This document shows, in pieces, positions 4,412-7,582 of a stretch of DNA of 7,582 nucleotides. This DNA comes from an uncultured Erysipelotrichaceae bacterium (GTDB taxonomy: Bacteria > Bacillota_I > Bacilli_A > RF39 > UBA660): NCBI GenBank assembly GCA_902783215.1, contig CACZQD010000105.1, forward strand, positions 1-7,582, written 5' to 3'. Position numbers and translations under genes: made by a program. The notes under the pieces are model-generated. The model saw only the letters and a list, made by a program, of their open reading frames with translations, did not search any database and had not been told where the DNA came from. Each line of letters begins with the position of its first letter. Positions within the stretch are counted from its first letter, which is position 1.

Positions 4412-6298
4412 GTGATAAATATGAATAATAATAAAACAATTTTTAAGATAAAGAATAGATGTTATAACGGAGATTATGGAATAGGTAGTGTTTTTAAACG
4501 TGAATACGTATTTATAATAGAGCCATCATTAGATGGTACTAATCAAGAATACGGATTAATAAAATATAGTAAATATATAGATTTTTGCTGTGATGAAAAA
4601 CTTGGTTCAAGTAATTTAGCCAAAATTAATATAGAAATTCCATATTTAGTTGATAGTGATAAAATTAATAAATTTAATGAGTTAATTACCAAAATTAAAG
4701 GGGATATCAATTATAAATATAATGAAACACATTATACTAAAGAACGATTTGATCTAAAACGTTTACATTATATGGATATCATTGTTGATGGTGAAGAATA
4801 TGAAACCGATGACGAAAGTATTTTAGATATAATAAATGATATAGTTGATTTTCAAAAATATGATGAATTATTGGATAATTATTACCAAAATATATATGAT
4901 TATATGAAAAAATCAATGACTGCAATATCTCAAGAAGAAAGTTTAAAAATTTTAAGTGAAGGGAAAAGAAAACATCGTGAAATGTGGAAAAAATTACCTC
5001 GTAGCGCATTTAGAGAGATTTTTAACCAAGTAGAAAGTTATGTAGATAGGAATTGTAGTGAAGAAGAAAATATTATTTCAATAAAAAACTTTATTAATGA
5101 GTTCAGTTTTAAATTAAATTATTTAGAAACTGAATCAGACTCTAGATTTGTCCCATATGGAAGAATGACATTTTTAAGAGAGGAATTTACAAAAAATCTT
5201 AATGAAAACAAGTATTTAGATGCTTTATTTGATTTAGGTGATTATTTAGTAGATACAAGAATTTCATTTAATAATAGTCCTGAGATAGTTAATAAAAATA
5301 AAGAATATTTTGATGAAAATATTATATGTACTGAAGAAAAACAAGTTTTACTAGATATGATAAAAGAATTTAATGATAAATTAAATAATCAAGTTCAGAA
5401 ATCATCAACAAATTTAATTCCTGATAATTTAAAAGATTTTATATTTTTTGATGATGAAGGATATGTTTTTGCTAATCAAAAATTACCAAAAGAATTAGAA
5501 GATGAATACAATACTTTTGTTGAAAATTATTATTCAAATGATAATAAAGTTGTGAATAATATTGTAAATAGAATTAGTGAATTACCGTATAATACTGAAA
5601 CGACGATTGCTCAATTAATTAATTATAAACCTGAAGTTGCATTTGTTAGCCCATTAACACAAGGTATTGTTAGCAATGCTGCAAAGAATAAATGCAGAAG
5701 CAATAATATTGAATTAGAAGAATCTGATGATTATTCACTAGGAGGATTGGCATATTATGTTAAGTTTAAAAAAGTTGATAATAAAGTAACTAATGATGAA
5801 TTAGAAGAAAATCCTTCTTTAACAGAAGGCAGCCATAGACAGTATGTTTATTCAATAGAAGAGAGAAATCAATTGTTTGAAAAAGATGAAAATGGTGCAT
5901 TTGTTAGACTTATTATTCCTAAATCAGAGGGTATTGATAATGAAGAATTAAATTTAATAGGTAAATTACCAACTGATTATACACTTGACGAAATAGTAAC
6001 AATGAAAAAATATGCACACTATATTTATGAACGAATATTAAATCCTAATGGTACAAAGGATATAAAACATACAGTTGAAGTTTTAGTAAAAGTGATTGAG
6101 GAGTTACCAAAAGGCACCGAAATATCAATATCTCAAATATTAGGTAATCATTTTAAGGAATATGAAACAAATGAATTATTTGAAATAAATCAAAATGTAA
6201 TAAGTGTTTGTAAAGAAAAAGGAATTAATTTAAATTTTGGTAAATATGATATTCTTGAGACAGGCTTACCATTTAACGTTCCCTTTATAAAAGAATAA
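4412..6298 (+). CDS. Unrecognised 628-residue protein with a duplicated C-terminal module
   Basis: No family recognised and no signal peptide or membrane segment, so probably cytoplasmic. Residues about 1-120 look like mixed strands and loops (YVFIIEP, DIIVDGEEYE). About 140-370 is helical, with a basic patch EGKRKHREMWKKLPRS. The C-terminal part has two copies of a module of about 75 residues: copy A at 380-454 with ISELPYNTETTIAQL and GLAYYVKFKK, copy B at 555-628 with IEELPKGTEISISQI and GLPFNVPFIK. The pattern (helix, LP-x-x-TE, hydrophobic strand, helix with a Cys-Lys pair, closing beta segment) recalls the LP-x-G-T entry of small winged-helix-like modules such as DUF1413; that link is a guess from memory. 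An acidic linker separates the copies. Duplicated modules suggest binding to DNA or a repeated partner. The start is GTG 4412 (AAGGAAGG upstream) or ATG 4421. No clear promoter or terminator lies in the 53-base gap before it, so it is likely co-transcribed with its neighbours. Confidence 0.85.
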   Translation: MINMNNNKTIFKIKNRCYNGDYGIGSVFKREYVFIIEPSLDGTNQEYGLIKYSKYIDFCCDEKLGSSNLAKINIEIPYLVDSDKINKFNELITKIKGDINYKYNETHYTKERFDLKRLHYMDIIVDGEEYETDDESILDIINDIVDFQKYDELLDNYYQNIYDYMKKSMTAISQEESLKILSEGKRKHREMWKKLPRSAFREIFNQVESYVDRNCSEEENIISIKNFINEFSFKLNYLETESDSRFVPYGRMTFLREEFTKNLNENKYLDALFDLGDYLVDTRISFNNSPEIVNKNKEYFDENIICTEEKQVLLDMIKEFNDKLNNQVQKSSTNLIPDNLKDFIFFDDEGYVFANQKLPKELEDEYNTFVENYYSNDNKVVNNIVNRISELPYNTETTIAQLINYKPEVAFVSPLTQGIVSNAAKNKCRSNNIELEESDDYSLGGLAYYVKFKKVDNKVTNDELEENPSLTEGSHRQYVYSIEERNQLFEKDENGAFVRLIIPKSEGIDNEELNLIGKLPTDYTLDEIVTMKKYAHYIYERILNPNGTKDIKHTVEVLVKVIEELPKGTEISISQILGNHFKEYETNELFEINQNVISVCKEKGINLNFGKYDILETGLPFNVPFIKE

Positions 6299-6335
6299 GT
6301 TAATATTTGAATTTAATAGAAGGAGAGTTTAATTA

Positions 6336-6674
6336 ATGAATGGTTATAAAAATATAGATGAATTAATAAAGGATATAGATAAAAAAATTAATGAGTTAGA
6401 GATTAAAGAATTGGAAGGAAAATCATTAGAAGAACAAAAACAAATAAAAGAAAAGTGGAAAGTTGAAAGAAATAAAATTAAGGAAGAATCGCAAAGAAAA
6501 TTTAAAAAGTTTGAAAAAAAGTATGAAAGTCAGCTCCAAAATAAATTGCAATCTATTGATGATATGAAAAAAGATGTTGCTGAATTTAAACAACAAATAG
6601 AAGATGATTTTCAAAAAGCAATGGATGATGTCAATGCAGTATTAAATGAAATGAATAAATCAGAAAAAGATTAA
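6336..6674 (+). CDS. Unrecognised 112-residue coiled-coil protein
   Basis: Nearly every residue fits one long, highly charged helix: Lys/Glu-rich heptads from residue 5 to about 105 (IDKKINELEIKELEG, KFEKKYESQLQNKLQ), with no Pro and only two Gly. There is no signal peptide, membrane segment or Cys. The single Trp lies in EKWKVER and is not in a WxG turn, so this is not a typical WXG100 protein despite the similar length. The likely role is oligomerisation or binding to one of the adjacent proteins; this is inference from composition alone. GAAGGAG (6319-6325) lies ten bases before the ATG. The gene sits 37 bases after the 628-residue gene and 21 bases before the next, in an apparent operon. 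A reverse-strand open frame across this gene is a shadow of its AT-rich coding sequence. Confidence 0.8.
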   Translation: MNGYKNIDELIKDIDKKINELEIKELEGKSLEEQKQIKEKWKVERNKIKEESQRKFKKFEKKYESQLQNKLQSIDDMKKDVAEFKQQIEDDFQKAMDDVNAVLNEMNKSEKD

Positions 6675-6695
6675 ATAATTCATTAGGAGGTAATA

Positions 6696-7358
6696 ATGGA
6701 TTTATATAATGCAAAAGATATGCCACTTTCTATTGATCCTGAAGTAAGGATTATTCAAGAAAAACAGTTGCGTGGCGATAAATTAACTTTACAAGATGCA
6801 ATGAAATTAGAAAAAAAAGGAATGGGGCCTAGAGATCATACAATAACCAAAATTGGTGATTATGAATGTAAACCTGATCATTGTTATAGATGTATTTCTG
6901 AAAGTACTTTAGAAGTTTATAAAAAAAGTGGCTATATAAAAGATGAAAGAAGATTAGATTATATAGAAGGTAAAAATAATCAAGGTATTGATTGGTATTT
7001 AGGTGGAGCGATGCCTGGGAGACACTATGGATTTATAATAATAGAATGCCCAGCAGATAAAAATTATTTTCAACCTGCAAAAGATGGTGGATATGGAATG
7101 TCTAATGATATTAATGTAAGACATATGAAGTCCTCACCTCAAAATAATCCTATTCCTATTTCTATGATAACAAATATATTTGATTATAAAAAAATAAAAG
7201 AAAAAGAGAATAGCGAAAATCTAGTTAATTTTTTAAAAATCAGAGAAAAAAATAAAACTGAAATAAGTAAAAATAGAATTCAACAATTATCGTCTTTACA
7301 ACAAGTTCAAGTAACACAAACATTAGTTGATAATCTACAAGGTGGTAAATCAAGATGA
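6696..7358 (+). CDS. Unrecognised 220-residue protein with a Cys/His cluster
   Basis: Soluble-looking protein with no signal peptide or membrane helix. Residues 1-48 are a polar, helical N-terminus ending in KKGMGPRDH. The core, about 50-165, has features of an enzyme-like fold: DYECKPDHCYRCISE (55-69) with C58, H62, C63 and C66, which could bind a metal; a helix ending KKSGYI; DWYLGGAMPGRHYG (99-112); a hydrophobic strand to IIIECPADKNYF (114-125); and RHMKSS (142-147). The YR-x-x-S strand, the following helix ending in Gly-Tyr-Ile and the late Glu strand faintly recall ADP-ribosyltransferase-like folds, but I cannot identify the catalytic set and do not assign it. The last 50 residues are helical and Gln-rich. 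AGGAGGT (6685-6691) ends four bases before the ATG, so the start is sound. The TGA stop overlaps the ATG of the next gene (ATGA, 7355-7358), pointing to coupled translation and joint function. Confidence 0.83.
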   Translation: MDLYNAKDMPLSIDPEVRIIQEKQLRGDKLTLQDAMKLEKKGMGPRDHTITKIGDYECKPDHCYRCISESTLEVYKKSGYIKDERRLDYIEGKNNQGIDWYLGGAMPGRHYGFIIIECPADKNYFQPAKDGGYGMSNDINVRHMKSSPQNNPIPISMITNIFDYKKIKEKENSENLVNFLKIREKNKTEISKNRIQQLSSLQQVQVTQTLVDNLQGGKSR

Positions 7359-7582
7359 GTGAAGAAATGAAAAATGCTTATAATAAGCTAGATATTAATA
7401 CTAAAAGAAATCAATTAAGTGATGAGTTGTTAATTATATTTGAATTGATTAAGCAATTTGAAAATGCAAAAGGAGTTAATCCAATAACTCACGTGAAAAA
7501 TTATGATTCTATAAATGATAAGGATTTAAATGAAGATGAAATGTTGATGTTCTTTTATGAAGATGTTTATAATATTCAACAA
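7355..7582 (+). CDS. Unrecognised helical protein, N-terminal part (runs off the window)
   Basis: From ATG 7355 the frame is open for 76 codons to the edge of the window with no stop, so only the N-terminus is visible. It starts MSEEMKNAYNKLDINTK and continues with an acidic, helical segment (LSDELLIIFELIKQFENAK), a short turn with GVNPITHV, and a second helix rich in Asp and Glu (DEDEM-like, ending EDVYNIQQ). There is no signal peptide or membrane helix in the visible part. The start is supported by GGTGG (7341-7345), nine bases upstream, and by the four-base ATGA overlap with the preceding stop. This makes it the next member of the same operon. Function cannot be judged from the fragment. 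Confidence 0.75.
   Translation, partial: MSEEMKNAYNKLDINTKRNQLSDELLIIFELIKQFENAKGVNPITHVKNYDSINDKDLNEDEMLMFFYEDVYNIQQ

Noticed and set aside
4779..5009. Reverse-strand open frame of 76 codons inside the 628-residue gene
   Set aside because: It lies wholly opposite a well-supported coding frame, has no ribosome binding site or promoter, and its Phe/His/Leu-rich composition is what AT-rich Lys/Asp/Glu codons give on the other strand.
6426..6614. Reverse-strand open frame that looks like a hydrophobic peptide
   Set aside because: The Phe/Leu runs are the complement of Lys/Glu-rich coiled-coil codons. No initiation signals are seen.
6336..6674. WXG100-type secretion substrate
   Set aside because: The length fits, but the only Trp is in KWKVER with no WxG turn between two helices. 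The sequence is one continuous charged helix.
1..7582. Reading TGA as tryptophan (Mycoplasma code)
   Set aside because: TGA ends trmK within a terminator hairpin and ends the 220-residue gene in a classic ATGA overlap. Tryptophan is TGG throughout. The premature stop at 3552 is TAA, which recoding of TGA would not explain.

Overview
The window comes from a very AT-rich bacterium of the Bacillota type, possibly a gut-associated or Mycoplasmatota-like lineage of Bacilli. Evidence: the rpoD-trmK gene order typical of Bacillota, strong Shine-Dalgarno sites, sigma-A-type promoters and a DUF192 protein with a Firmicutes-like motif. Tryptophan is encoded by TGG. TGA ends trmK and the 220-residue gene in the expected places, so the standard bacterial code applies rather than the Mycoplasma code. 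The lineage is inference; there is no rRNA or other decisive marker.

Layout. (1) Positions 1-966 hold the 3' end of rpoD (housekeeping sigma factor) and, overlapping its stop codon by one base, trmK (tRNA A22 methyltransferase). A hairpin with T-tracts on both sides covers the facing stop codons of trmK and the next gene and looks like a bidirectional terminator. (2) Positions 951-1268, minus strand: a small DUF192 protein. Its promoter and that of the next gene are divergent and share one -35 element. (3) Positions 1365-2966: a long, charged, mostly helical 533-residue protein that I do not recognise, closed by a clear terminator. (4) Positions 3026-3449: a monocistronic HU gene with its own promoter, a hairpin at the predicted 5' end of its mRNA, and a terminator. 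(5) From 3390 to the end: a probable operon of unknown genes, driven by a near-consensus promoter whose start point falls inside the HU terminator. Its genes are a membrane-anchored protein broken by an in-frame TAA, a 628-residue protein with a duplicated C-terminal module, a 112-residue coiled coil, a 220-residue protein with a Cys/His cluster, and the start of another helical protein overlapping it by ATGA.

The first part is core housekeeping. The last 4 kb is accessory-looking: no gene there has a recognisable function, and close spacing is the main evidence that they act together. The best leads are the broken membrane protein, the repeat-containing 628-residue protein, the 220-residue protein, and the compact promoter and terminator arrangements.
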